Shown: positions 19,772-28,221, counted from the first letter of the stretch. The stretch: DNA of 45,000 bases from Prorocentrum cordatum (GCA_963575745.1 CAUYUJ010012113.1:85001-130000); one strand, 5' to 3'. The notes: generated by a model not told the origin, from the sequence alone. Numbers and translations are program-made.

Positions 19772-19913
19772 CTGGCAACGACGACGAATACAAAGACGGC
19801 GACGACAACGACGACGATTGACGACGACGGGCAAAAAAGGGGAAGGTGGGGGAGGAGGTGGAGGACGCGGACGAGGTGACGGAGGAGGCGGTGGCGGAGG
19901 TGGCCTCAGACAC

Positions 19914-19976
19914 GCCGTGGCGTCGCCAGCCGTCATGCCGACCACGTAGTCCAGCTCTGTCATGACGGCGTCGAAC
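19914..19976 (-). CDS. Exon F of unknown minus-strand gene
   Basis: 63 bases. The exon begins after the acceptor GCTGCCAG, completes the Gly codon from exon E, and reads FDAVMTELDYVVGMTAGDAT. The donor GTGTCTGAGG is GT-type. Both flanking junctions keep the frame, which is strong support for so short an exon. Confidence 0.68.
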
Positions 19977-19999
19977 CTGGCAGCGGCGTCTCAACGCGT

Positions 20000-20612
20000 T
20001 AGTGTTGTTGCTGGTGTTGTCGGTGGTGTTGTCGGTGTTGCTGTTGTTGTCGTTGTCGATGTCGTCGTTGTTGTTGTTGCTGGTGTTGTTGTTGTTGCTG
20101 TTGGTTGGTGGTGCTGTTGGTGTTGCTGGTGTTGATGTTGCTATGGTTGGTGCTGTTGCTGTTGCTGTTGCTGTTGTTGTCGGATGGTGCTATAAGGCTA
20201 AGGGGTTACAGGGCTAAAGGCATATCGCGAAAACGCTGCAGGGCGATACTCAGGCAAATTTTTGAAATTTGCCTGATCATCGCCCCTCAGTGGTTTTCGC
20301 TCCCTTGTTGTTGTTATTGGTGGTGCTGCTGCTGATGCTGATGATGCTACTGCTGCTGCTGATGATACTGATGTTGCTGCTGTTGTTGTTGTTAGTGGCG
20401 TTGGTGTGGTTGGTGGTGGTGTTGTTTGTATTGTTGTTGCTGGTGGTTGCGTAGCTGTTAGTGTTGTTGGTGTTGGTGTTGGTAGCGTTGTAGTTGTTGC
20501 TGGTGTTGTTGTTGTAGTTGTTGTTGGTGTTGTTGTTGTTGTTGTGGTTGTTGTTGTTGTTGCTGCTGCTGTTGTTGCTGTTGGTGGTGATTGTGGTGTT
20601 GTTGTTGTTGTT
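20000..20612. repeat. GTT/GCT trinucleotide tracts inside intron E/F
   Basis: Two tracts (20000-20190 and 20308-20612) of GTT with GCT and GGT variants flank a 74-bp hairpin element. Open frames across them are low-complexity Leu/Val and are not coding. Confidence 0.9.
20227..20300. mobile_element. 74-bp hairpin element within an intron
   Basis: Arms beginning GCGAAAAC and ending CAGGCAAATTT pair over about 35 bases with few mismatches around a TTG loop (20227-20261 with 20265-20300). The unit is sharply bounded and unlike the GTT repeats on both sides, which suggests an inserted foldback element or a structured intronic RNA. Confidence 0.7.
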
Positions 20613-20699
20613 TAGGGGATTGGGCCCCGTCTACCCCTCGTTTGTCCTGGGGCGACGGGGGCGGTATGCCCGCAAAAAACTAAGTTTTTTACACATTAC

Positions 20700-20884
20700 C
20701 CAGGTGGCGGCGGTGGGAACCTTGGCGGCAGCTGGTCGCCCCCGACTGTCGCCATGGCTGCGATCAAGTCCACGTGGCCGCGCAGGGCCGCTTGGAAGTC
20801 TGCGCCAGTCAGGGTGCGTGCTGCCATTCCGTCAAATATGTTCACAAACGCAGCCAAGGCGGGGCGGACCCTCAGCGCTTGACC
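20700..20884 (-). CDS. Exon E of unknown minus-strand gene
   Basis: 185 bases. It begins after the acceptor CGTACATTCAG in phase 0 and reads GQALRVRPALAAFVNIFDGM, then AARTLTGADFQAALRGHVDL, then IAAMATVGGDQLPPRFP and a short Pro run. The donor GTAATG at 20699 is canonical. The 722-bp intron to exon F is filled by GTT repeats and a hairpin element. How it links to the exon at 21791-22234 is not resolved: the phases disagree, so a missed exon or a separate gene is possible. Confidence 0.65.
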
Positions 20885-20939
20885 CTGAATGTACGACAGA
20901 GGGGGGATGGGGGGCATGTAGGATCACGCTGTATGAAGC

Positions 20940-21190
20940 ATCGTCCCTCCTCATTCCTCCTCCTTCTCCTCCTCACTCCTCCCTCCTCCCTCCCCCCCCC
21001 TCCCCCCTCCTCCATCCCCCACCCCCCCTCCCTCTCCCTCACCCTCCTCCCCTTCCTCATCCTTCAATCTCCGCCCTCCTCCTTCAATCTCCCCCCCCCC
21101 CCCCCCTCCCCCTCCTCCCCCGCGCGTCCCCCCCCCCCCCCCCCCCCCATCTCCTCCCCCCCATCCTCCTTCAATTCTCCTCCTCCTCCT
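20940..21190. repeat. CCT/C-rich tract
   Basis: Pyrimidine-rich, strand-asymmetric tract with several C runs of 10-18 bases. No coding content. Confidence 0.9.
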
Positions 21191-21202
21191 TCTCCTCCTC
21201 CT

Positions 21203-21320
21203 GGGGCCCAGAACTCCCGACCCCTTCCCCCCCCCAGGGGGGGCAGGATTCCCGACTTTGGGCCCCTCGACCCCCATCTGGGGGCCCAGAACTCCCGACG
21301 TTGGGCCCCTCGACCCTCGC
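21203..21320 (+). repeat. Direct repeats GGGGCCCAGAACTCCCGAC / TTGGGCCCCTCGACC
   Basis: GGGGCCCAGAACTCCCGAC occurs at 21203 and 21281, and TTGGGCCCCTCGACC follows at about 21258 and 21302. This is a short interleaved duplication with period near 40 and 78 bases. Confidence 0.75.
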
Positions 21321-21365
21321 GCCGTAGCGTCGTCCACCACCCCCCTTGGCAAAGACAACACCCGC

Positions 21366-21504
21366 GAAGGACGCGAGAGGGACGTGCGAGGGACTGCTGA
21401 GGGACGGCTGAGGGACGCCTGAGGGACGCGTCCCTCAGCCGTCCCTCAGCCGTCCCGCATGCGTCCCTCATCGGTCCCTCATCGGTCCCTCATCGGTCCC
21501 TCAT
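21366..21504. repeat. Tandem GAGGGACGNNT array turned into an inverted repeat
   Basis: About five to six 11-bp units reading GAGGGACGGCT on the left face about seven units reading CCCTCAGCCGT or CCCTCATCGGT on the right. The centre is the perfect palindrome CTGAGGGACGCGTCCCTCAG (21419-21438). The array thus forms a long hairpin whose arms are themselves tandem repeats. Confidence 0.85.
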
Positions 21505-21663
21505 GGTTTGGGGGTGGCGGGGTGCGGGGAGGGGGAGGGGGGGGGGGGGAGGGAGGAGGAGGTAGAGGGGGGGGAGGATCACACGGAGGAAGAGGAGGAG
21601 GAAACGGAGGATGAGGATGCGAAGGGCGAGGAGGAGGGAGAAGCAGGGTTAGGGCGATTGAAA

Positions 21664-21705
21664 GGAGCCCCTAGTGCTGACGGCTCGCCGCAACTAGGGT
21701 ACCCA
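21664..21705 (-). repeat. Introner-type hairpin, inverted copy
   Basis: The family sequence appears here on the opposite strand to the other copies, including the core GACGGCTCGCCG, with mutated arms and an adjacent GGA tract that is also inverted. The hairpin and its tract therefore move as one unit. Confidence 0.75.
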
Positions 21706-21790
21706 CGAGCAGGAGGAGGAGGAGGGGGGAGAAGGGAGGAGGAGGGAGGAGGGAGGGAGGGAGGCGGGAACTGGGTTGGAGGTGACACTT

Positions 21791-21997
21791 TCACCTCAGC
21801 CTGTTGCGCACGCACGGACGGGTGCTGTCGGGAAACTCAGCTTGCGTGCTTGTTACGAGGGCCTCACGCCGCATCGGCCTGCAAGCCGCTAACAACCCAC
21901 AGCTAGCGTATGGCCTAGCAAACCTCAGCGCGAAGACAACATCGTAAACCCATGTGACCAGTGGCGTGCCATCTGGACCGAAAAACTCCCCAGCTCC
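21791..21997 (-). CDS. Coding-like segment in frame beyond the exon D stop
   Basis: Immediately after the TGA ending exon D, the same frame continues as GAGEFFGPDGTPLVTWVYDV, then VFALRFARPYASCGLLAACR, then EALVTSTQAEFPDSTRP, ending with TGA at 21791 or a donor AG|GTGAAAG. It reads like real protein. Options are a separate exon with an unrecognised tiny intron, a premature stop in a decaying gene, a sequence error, or readthrough. Confidence 0.4.
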   Translation of the reverse strand, partial: GAGEFFGPDGTPLVTWVYDVVFALRFARPYASCGLLAACRPMRREALVTSTQAEFPDSTRPCVRNRLR

Positions 21998-22234
21998 TCA
22001 GCTCTCATCACCCTGCTCATCGGGCTGCAACTCCTCCAGGTCCGACATGATCTTCGCATGCAGCTTCGTGGACTCCGTCAGCAGCTGCTTCGCCTTGGTA
22101 AGGCACTGCGCCACCTCCGTCTTCTCACCCACGCCCGCGGTGAGCAGCTCGTCGACGCGCTGCTTCGTCTGGTCCAGCTCCTTGCTGGCGGCATCCGCCT
22201 TATCGAGAGCCTTCTTGGCCACGAGGCCCTCTGC
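21998..22234 (-). CDS. Exon D: helical C-terminal segment
   Basis: 237 bases starting in phase 0 after the acceptor CGCCACCGCAG. It reads AEGLVAKKALDKADAASKEL, then TKQRVDELLTAGVGEKTEVA and KAKQLLTESTKLHAKIMSDL, and ends EELQPDEQGDES with TGA at 21998. The heptad-like spacing of Leu/Val/Ala predicts a coiled coil of about 70 residues. It joins exon C in phase 0 through the 226-bp introner-like intron. Confidence 0.65.
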   Translation of the reverse strand, partial: AEGLVAKKALDKADAASKELDQTKQRVDELLTAGVGEKTEVAQCLTKAKQLLTESTKLHAKIMSDLEELQPDEQGDES

Positions 22235-22460
22235 CTGCGGTGGCGAATGGTTTGTGATGTTATTCCTCCCCCTCCTCCTCCGCCGCCGCCGCCTCCTCCT
22301 CCTCCTCATCCTCCCCCCTCCCCCCTCCTCCCTCCTGCCTCCCTCCTCCTCTCCCTCCCCCCCTTCCTCCTCCTCCTGCTCTTGGGGCTCCTAGTCGCGG
22401 CGAACCGTCATCACTAGGAGCCCCTTCTCTCCCTGCTCCTCCTCTTCCTCCTCCTCTCGC
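22235..22460 (-). other. Introner-like GC-AG intron C/D (226 bp)
   Basis: The intron starts GCGAGAGGAGGAGG, with a purine-rich lead of about 36 bases. The hairpin at 22384-22424 has perfect 12-bp arms GGGGCTCCTAGT and ACTAGGAGCCCC. A GGA-rich tail follows, then the acceptor CCACCGCAG. It restores phase 0 between exons C and D. Its plan and sequence match intron G/H (19443-19667). Confidence 0.72.
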
Positions 22461-23345
22461 CTCCTCGGCCTTTGCCTCGAGGACGGCGGCCGCCATCTTG
22501 ACCGCCATCTCGCCGAGCTTCGGCGAGGCCTTGGTGAGCTCGTTCTTCTGCCCCCTGCCTATGACAGGGGCGGTCGATTTCTGGGGCTTCACGCGAGGTG
22601 CAGCCTCTGCGTCGGGAGCCTCGGCCTTGATGCGCTTGGCCTTCTTCGTAAAAGTCTCGGTGGCCATCGAGATCCTCTTCTCGTTCTGCGAGCTCGAACC
22701 CTGCGACATGCTCATGTTGTAACGGGGCTCCCACACCATATCGCACTGGTACTCGGGCGAGAAGAAGCCGTGACTGTGGGTGATCAGTATCTCCACGTCC
22801 GCCTTCTTGCGCTTCCCACTCTTGACGTCATCCCACAAGTCGCGCACCTTCACGAAGCCACCATCAGCCTTGAACTCCATTGACGACTTCTTGACCATGA
22901 GCATCATGGCGGACGCTTGGAGCTTCTTCTTGAGGTCGTCGCCCATCAAGCCGTTGTTCTCTTGGAAGAAGGTCACCCTGTCAGCTTCGCCCATGTCGGT
23001 CAAGACGGTCTGGAGGCTCTCGTTGTTGCTGGTGATGCGCTCGACGCGCTTCTTGAAGGCCGCGCAAGGCTTGCACCTGAGCTGCTGGGAGATCTCAGTG
23101 ATGGGGTTCTCGCCCCTGACGTTCGACCTCTGATCCCAAGGCTTCTTCTGGCGGCAAGTGCAGCACGTAAACTCCATCGGGGTCACGCACGTGGGCTGCT
23201 CTGGCAGTGTGGCAAGCGCCGTTGCCTCAACCAGAGTCGGCATGGAACCTGCGGACATCGCGGGACCTTGGAAGAACTGGTTGCGCCCGATTGAATCTTG
23301 AAGGGGCGGGGGGGTGCCCTGGCGACGCGGCGGACCGTCACACAC
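22461..23345 (-). CDS. Exon C: Cys-rich putative zinc-binding protein
   Basis: 885 bases (295 codons), phase 0 at both ends. Near residues 45-85 it has a four-cysteine arrangement, TCCTCRQKKPW then LRCKPCAAFKKR, which could bind one zinc as two CxxC pairs. Helical regions follow (RITSNNESLQTVLTDMGEAD, VTFFQENNGLMGDDLKKKLQ), then HSHGFFSPEYQCDMVWEPRY, then a basic Lys/Ala-rich tail (FTKKAKRIKAEAPDAE). I do not recognise the family. A nuclear DNA- or RNA-binding role is only a guess from the cysteines and the basic tail. An internal Met (about 23255) could be an alternative start, but upstream splicing keeps phase. Confidence 0.72.
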
Positions 23346-23587
23346 CTGAGCTGAAATTGCAACAATGTAGACAACAAAAAAGGTGCAGCGGCCAGCCGTC
23401 ACGCACCCCAATCTATGTTTCAAACCATCGCACCCAAGGAAACTCGCTATTTCAGACCCACGTCCCCGAATGCATACAACGGCTGCGCGCGTGTACACGC
23501 GCACAAAAGCACAGCTCGATCACGGTGCTTGTTGCCCCGCTATCCTACAACATGTACGGGTGGCGGGCACTCTCAGATGAAGTACGC

Positions 23588-24019
23588 CCTGCGAGCGTGC
23601 ACGACCTCTCGCACTACTGCTTCGAGCGCAGGAATGTCATTGAAGCCCTGATCCTCCACGTCGCCTGCAGTCATCTCGAGAACCCTTCCAGAGACCACGA
23701 ACGCTGGCTGCTCGGGGCTGATGGTCGTCGCGAAGCTCCTTGCACCTGCGGGCGGGCTTGGTCGGCAAGAGGACGGTGTGCTGGAGGCATCTGCGGGCAA
23801 GCTGTCGCCCTGAAGCCGTGGGGGGTCGCACTCCATGCTCCAGTCGTCGTGCGCAGGTATGTCGCGCACATTGCTGTCCAAGTACCGAGCTGTGGCAGCC
23901 TGCGTGGCCTGCTCAGCCGCCCTCCTGGACATGTCCGTCAAGCTGTCAGCGCTGATGCCGTTCTTCTGCAGGATGCCCCACGTCATCGAGACAGCTGCTG
24001 CCTCCATGCCCAACGGCCC
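23588..24019 (-). CDS. Exon B of unknown minus-strand gene
   Basis: 432 bases, 144 codons, phase 0 at both ends. It begins GPLGMEAAAVSMTWGILQKN after the acceptor CACCTCTTCAG, continues with SRRAAEQATQAATARYLDSN, a Pro/Ser-rich middle and FVVSGRVLEMTAGDVEDQGF, and ends near ALEAVVREVVHARR. The donor is GC (GCGTAC at 23587), and the 242-bp intron ends at CAGCTCAG (23346). If translation began inside this exon, the Met near 24007 would be the natural start. Confidence 0.65.
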
Positions 24020-24070
24020 CTGAAGAGGTGGGGCAAGCCTGCCGCCCCTTCAGCGGCCACTGCCCCCCGC

Positions 24071-24289
24071 CCACTCCGCGACGGCGTCGACGGGGTGGGG
24101 GTGGGCCTTGGCCGACGCAAGGGGCAGGTAAGCTTGGCCACCCCCAACCGTAATCTTCAGCGTCTTCACCTCGTTCCTCCGTGCTCGATGCTGGACCTCG
24201 CAGCCCACGGCTCTCCGGATGAGGCCCTTGTCCGCAGACGTGACTTTGCCCTCAGCCTGGGGCACCTCGATGTAGAAGTGAGTGGGCTT
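24071..24289 (-). CDS. Exon A of unknown minus-strand gene
   Basis: Begins after an AAAAG acceptor and reads KPTHFYIEVPQAEGKVTSAD, then KGLIRRAVGCEVQHRARRNE, then VKTLKITVGGGQAYLPLAS and VDAVAEW. A GC-AG intron of only 51 bp (24070-24020) is needed to skip an in-frame TGA at 24050 and keep phase 0 with exon B. Without it the protein would end in AGGSGR. Upstream lies intronic sequence containing a degenerate core (24341-24370) of the introner hairpin. Confidence 0.55.
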
Positions 24290-24290
24290 C

Positions 24291-24907
24291 TTTTATGTGT
24301 AGCAATTATATTACAAGCCATCTTGAGACAAAACGGCCATGCAGCCGCGGCGCGCCGTCTGAGCTGCAGGAAAGAGGAGATGGGGGAGAAGGGGATGGCA
24401 AGAGAAGGGGGAGGAGTCGTTGTTGTCGTTATCGCAGCCGTCCTCGTCGTGATTGTTGTCGCCGTTGCCGTCGTCATTGTCGTTAGCCGTTGTGTTCGTC
24501 GTTCGTCGTCGTCGTCGAGATCATTGTCGTCTGTCGTCGGCGTCGTAGTCTCCGTCGTTGGTCGTCGTGGCAGCCGTGGTCGTCGTCACCCTTGCGTTTT
24601 ATCTAGCGACGGTTTGCCGCGCCCACCTCGTGTCCCCCCCTCCTCCTCTTCCTCCTCCTCCTCCTCCTCCGCCTCCTCCTCCTCCTTCTCCTCCTCCTCC
24701 TCCCTCCTCCTCCTCCTCCTCCTCCCTCCGCCCTCCTCCCTCCTCCCTCCTCCTCCTCCCTCACCCCTCATCCCTCATCCCTCATCCCTCATCCCTCCCC
24801 CCTCCTCCCTCCCTCCTCCTCCTCCTCCGCTTCCTGCTCCTCCTCCTCTTCCTTTGTCTCCTTACCCCACTGGTTTGTCTCAGCCAACGCTGGGGGGCAA
24901 GGGTCAT
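24291..24907. other. Intergenic or intronic low-complexity stretch
   Basis: Contains the hairpin-core remnant at 24341-24370 (CGCGGCGCGCCGTCTGAGCTG), a CGTCGT/GTTGTC-rich block (24415-24595) and a CCT tract (24635-24860) with five CATCCCT units. No coding frame is supported. Confidence 0.6.
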
Positions 24908-25273
24908 TCACTGCACTCCGAAGCCAGCAAGCCCGGGCACAAACGGTTGAACGCCATCGTCGTGTTGAAACCAATGGAGCGTCTGAACTACGCAAGAAGC
25001 AAGGGAAACTGACAACTTGGCGTCTGTCAACATACGATCGGGGTTTCCTGCAGAACGGTTGAATTTCATATAGATTACAACGCAAGGCCGATCACGGCTA
25101 CCCATCCGCAAACACGAACATAACATAACGATGCGACCAACTACGTGCCCATGTCTCGTTCGAAGCCGCGCGGCGCCGAAGGCGCAAGCAGGCGTGAGGA
25201 ACCAGGACGGCGCTCCCGCCTGAGACTTCGTCACAATTGCGGGCATCCCAAGGAAACGCAACATCTCCACCAC
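24908..25273 (-). CDS. Possible 3' exon of the transposase-like gene
   Basis: The minus frame reads VEMLRFLGMPAIVTKSQAG, then RHGHVVGRIVMLCSCLRMG, then LHWFQHDDGVQPFVPGLAG and stops at 24908. An alternative minus frame (25290-25098) reads VAFPWDARNCDEVSGGSAVL and stops at 25098. The choice depends on where the intron containing the GGA tract at 25370-25503 ends. No clear family match, so support is weak. Confidence 0.27.
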   Translation of the reverse strand: MVEMLRFLGMPAIVTKSQAGAPSWFLTPACAFGAARLRTRHGHVVGRIVMLCSCLRMGSRDRPCVVIYMKFNRSAGNPDRMLTDAKLSVSLASCVVQTLHWFQHDDGVQPFVPGLAGFGVQ

Positions 25274-25369
25274 GCCCTACCCTCTCTCCACTTTCCCGCA
25301 AAACGCGTTCCTCCCCCTCCTCGCCCCCCGCGTCCTCCCCCCCCCGCCCTTGCCCATTCCAGCCCTGTA

Positions 25370-25503
25370 GGATGAGGAGGAGGAAGAGGAGGAGAAAAAG
25401 AGGACGGGGAGGAGGAGGAGGGGGGAGGAGGAGGACGAGGGGGGAGGAGGAGGAGGAGGAGGGGGAGGAGGAGGAGGAGGAGGAGGAGGAGGAGGAGGAG
25501 GAG
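25370..25503. repeat. GGA/GAG purine tract
   Basis: About 130 bases of GGA triplets with AGA/GAC variants. It lies where an intron of the minus-strand transposase-like gene is expected, although there the tract is pyrimidine on the gene strand, opposite to the introner-like introns. Confidence 0.9.
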
Positions 25504-25511
25504 CCTCTTGT

Positions 25512-27039
25512 TGCTGGCGGCGAGCGCGGAAGCGCGATGATGAGTACGAAATCATATTTGGCAAGCGTTCCCACGACGGCGTGCACCCGCGTCGAATAGT
25601 GCACGTCGTGATTCGACCCATCTGGCACAATGCGTACAACCGCTTGTATGACATCGTTTTCAGAACAAGGCTTCGGGTTGCACAGGCGCTCGGGAACGCA
25701 CTCGAACCCGTCTGGCGCGAACATGTCCAGAACGCTCCGCATCAGAACGTGATCCTCCCAATGACGGCCACGGCCGTAATCTGCAACGCACTTGGCCACG
25801 CGGCGCCGCCGCTCCACGGCGAAGCACGAGAGGTTCGCCTGCCACTTCTCCATGGCAGGACCGATGTGCATGCTGTAGTGCCCTTTGGGCTTGACCTCGT
25901 CTGCCTCGTAGGCGGCGATAAACGCGCGGTGGTGCCGATCAACGAGAGTTGCGAGGTGGCCAGGCATCTCCACGGCGCACGGCGAGCACAACAAATCTAT
26001 GATATCACACATGAGCAGGAACGACTCGACTTGTAGCGGCACTTTGCCCGCAGGTACAAGAACGCATACCGTGAACGCCAACAAAGGTGCGATGGCAGAC
26101 AGCGTCGTAGAAGCGAACCCGCGGACGTGGCCGTTGACTCTGTCCACCACGTGCTGCTCGAAAAACCGCCGCGGTGCCTTGGCCTTACCAGCGGGGTACT
26201 GCAAATGGCTTGCACACAAATCGATTCTGGCCTTGTCCCACCCCTCGTCAACAAGTGCGTGCACATACATGTTCATCTCGCACTGGCACGAACCACCACT
26301 TGCTAATTGGTTGTGCATCCAGTCAAAGAAAGTACCAGAGACGGGCTTCACATGCTGGCGAAGCGGGATGTCGTAAACCAAACCTTCACTGTCGTACGTG
26401 ATGCCGTACGCCTTCTCCAGGCGCCTGAACTGAGCAACGCTTGCCACTGGTGTTTGTACTTTGAGATCATCTGCCATCTCCCAATACTGGTCGTCTGACT
26501 GGGCCAGAAAATCACCTGACACGCCCACCTGAAAGTTGACCAAACCGCCGCCTGCCACAAGCCTGGACGGGGGGATGGACGTGACATTGCGGCAGCAATG
26601 GCACGGGCGAAGTCCACCTGACCCCTTGAAGCCCCAGGTGTATTTGTGTGCCCGTTCATCTTGGATGAACGGGCCCATTTGCAATCTAATTGGGAAGGCC
26701 CTTGCTGGACCAGTCACTAACACAGCACCGCGGCTCATGTTCCCAAAAAACAAATGACACGTCTGTTGAATTATAGTTGACAAACCACTAAGTACGTTTG
26801 ATTGTTCCGCCACCCTCATCATTCCAAACACCATCCAGCCGTGAGTTCTCGTGCGCCACCAGTGGGGCATCTCCAGCAATGACCAATACACGCACTGCAA
26901 GCTGCGAGACGTGTCTGTCTCAGGCCTGAGAGCGCTGCCAGGCGTGGTCTCGTCGCTGTACAGCGCAACCGTGAGCGGCCTCGTCCCGTGGGCGGTCGCC
27001 TCATAGATCATGGCAGCGAACGGGGGCGATCGTCTACAC
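25512..27039 (-). CDS. Transposase-like protein, main exon (dinoflagellate family)
   Basis: About 1.5 kb in one frame after the acceptor CATCAGCCCAG. Ordered blocks are PLTVALYSDETTPGSA, then QCVYWSLLEMPHWWRTRTHG, then MGPFIQDERAHKYTWGFKGS directly followed by a CHCC cysteine pair, then a FFDWMHNQ block, then CSPCAVEMPGHLATLVDRHH, then KPKGHYSMHIG and LSCFAVERRRRVAKCVADYG. The DxMH block and the C-terminal PKxH...ER(R/K)...K pattern resemble the Tnp2/Plavaka-like branch of CACTA-type transposases, and I recall related proteins as a large multigene family in dinoflagellates. Loss of the expected RKH (here RRR) may matter. The frame runs without stop until the GGA tract at 25503. This is a transposase relic or a domesticated derivative. 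Confidence 0.6.
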
Positions 27040-27097
27040 CTGGGCTGATGTGTCAGAATCCCCCCCTCGTCCCCCCAATTTCGTTCTCCCCCTTCGC

Positions 27098-27245
27098 CTC
27101 CGAGGAGGAGGAAGGGGGATGGGGAGGGGGAGGGGGAGGAGGAGGCGGAGGAGGAGGGAGGAGGAGGAGGAGGAGGGAGGAGAGGGGGGAAGGGGCAAGG
27201 AGGAGGGAGGATGGAGGAGGAGGAGAATGAGGAGAAGGAGGAGGA
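27098..27245. repeat. GGA tract within an intron of the transposase-like gene
   Basis: Purine tract on plus, pyrimidine on the gene strand, filling an intron of roughly 210-220 bases between about 27250 and 27040. Confidence 0.85.
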
Positions 27246-27249
27246 AGGC

Positions 27250-27600
27250 CTTCCTCCCCGATCAACGGGGTAGAACGGATTTGGGCCCAAACTTGCCGTT
27301 CGAATAGCAAGGCAAACGGGTTCACCACGAGCCACTGCATATCAGGGGCCCCGTCTTTGCAACGAAGTGGGATTATGTGCATCAGCGGGCCTGCTGGTGT
27401 AAGAACGTTCACGTGTTCATGTAGTTGTCGCTGAGTTGTTGACAGGCTGCGGCCAATATATGATGCTTCGGCAATATCGTAATGTTCTCTGAAGTCTTGG
27501 TCCAAGCGCTGAATCTGCCGTAAAGAAAGGTTCGTGTGCCTCTGTGCTATACATATTTCTACTCGTGGTCGCTTCGACATCAAAGTCTTGGCCCAAAAAA
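27250..27600 (-). CDS. Transposase-like protein, upstream exon
   Basis: The minus frame reads QRLDQDFREHYDIAEASYIG, then RSLSTTQRQLHEHVNVLTPA, then GPLMHIIPLRCKDG and MQWLVVNPFALLFERQVWAQ, then leads into the intron with the GGA tract. The VNPFALL block preceding the YSDE exon agrees with one protein. Upstream a second minus frame (QLSDGSPLTIFLGQDFDVEA) is also coding-like and includes the introner hairpin core at 27604-27630. An acceptor TTTACGGCAG at about 27507 could switch between them. The start is not identified. Confidence 0.5.
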
Positions 27601-27689
27601 ATTGTCAGCGGCGAGCCGTCTGACAGCTGCGGAAAAGAGAATGAGGAGGTGGAGGAGTAAGATGAGGCACACCTTGCACATTGACATCC

Positions 27690-28010
27690 TGGGTTAATCA
27701 CAAGTTAATGTGAAGTTAATGTCAAGTTAATCTCAAGTTAATCTCAAGCTAATCGAATAGGAATCGTTTGCAATCGTTTGTGTTCATCTTTATAATGCTA
27801 TTGCGGTTGGCATTGCATTCGATTAGGACGAAATAGAGCGTGACATATTAGGAATCATTGTAGGGATTGCAATCCTTGCAATGTGATTGTTAATTGACCG
27901 AGACTCCTAAATAGATTGCAACGATTAACTACGATTGTAAATGATTGCTATGGATTGCAATCAATTGCAATGCGCATTGCAATTGATTGCAAACGGAATG
28001 GAATCCCGAC
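27690..28010. repeat. AT-rich island with CAAGTTAATGT units and 38-bp palindrome (copy 2)
   Basis: Five CAAGTTAATGT/CAAGTTAATCT units (27698-27755) are followed by ATTGCAAT-rich sequence, the motif GGATTGCAATCC and a perfect 38-bp palindrome at 27955-27992 centred on AATGCGCATT. It shares units and palindrome motif with 15018-15215. Confidence 0.85.
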
Positions 28011-28221
28011 AACCGCAAGACCCATCAAGTGGGGGCCTCTGAGCTCGTCCGGGTCTCCCCCCGGACGCTGCCCCTCGCAGTGGGCCCCGGAGACGGCAGG
28101 ACCGTTTTTTCGCGGCTTCCAGGAGGTGCAAGACGACGCGAAGATCGGGACAAACTCGGATCGGGATAATTCGAAATCTCTGAGAATCGGCGGGTTTGGA
28201 GGATGTATTGGGCGCCGCGGC

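Noticed and set aside
21366-21504. CRISPR-like regular repeats
   Set aside because: Units are contiguous 11-mers without spacers in a eukaryotic context.
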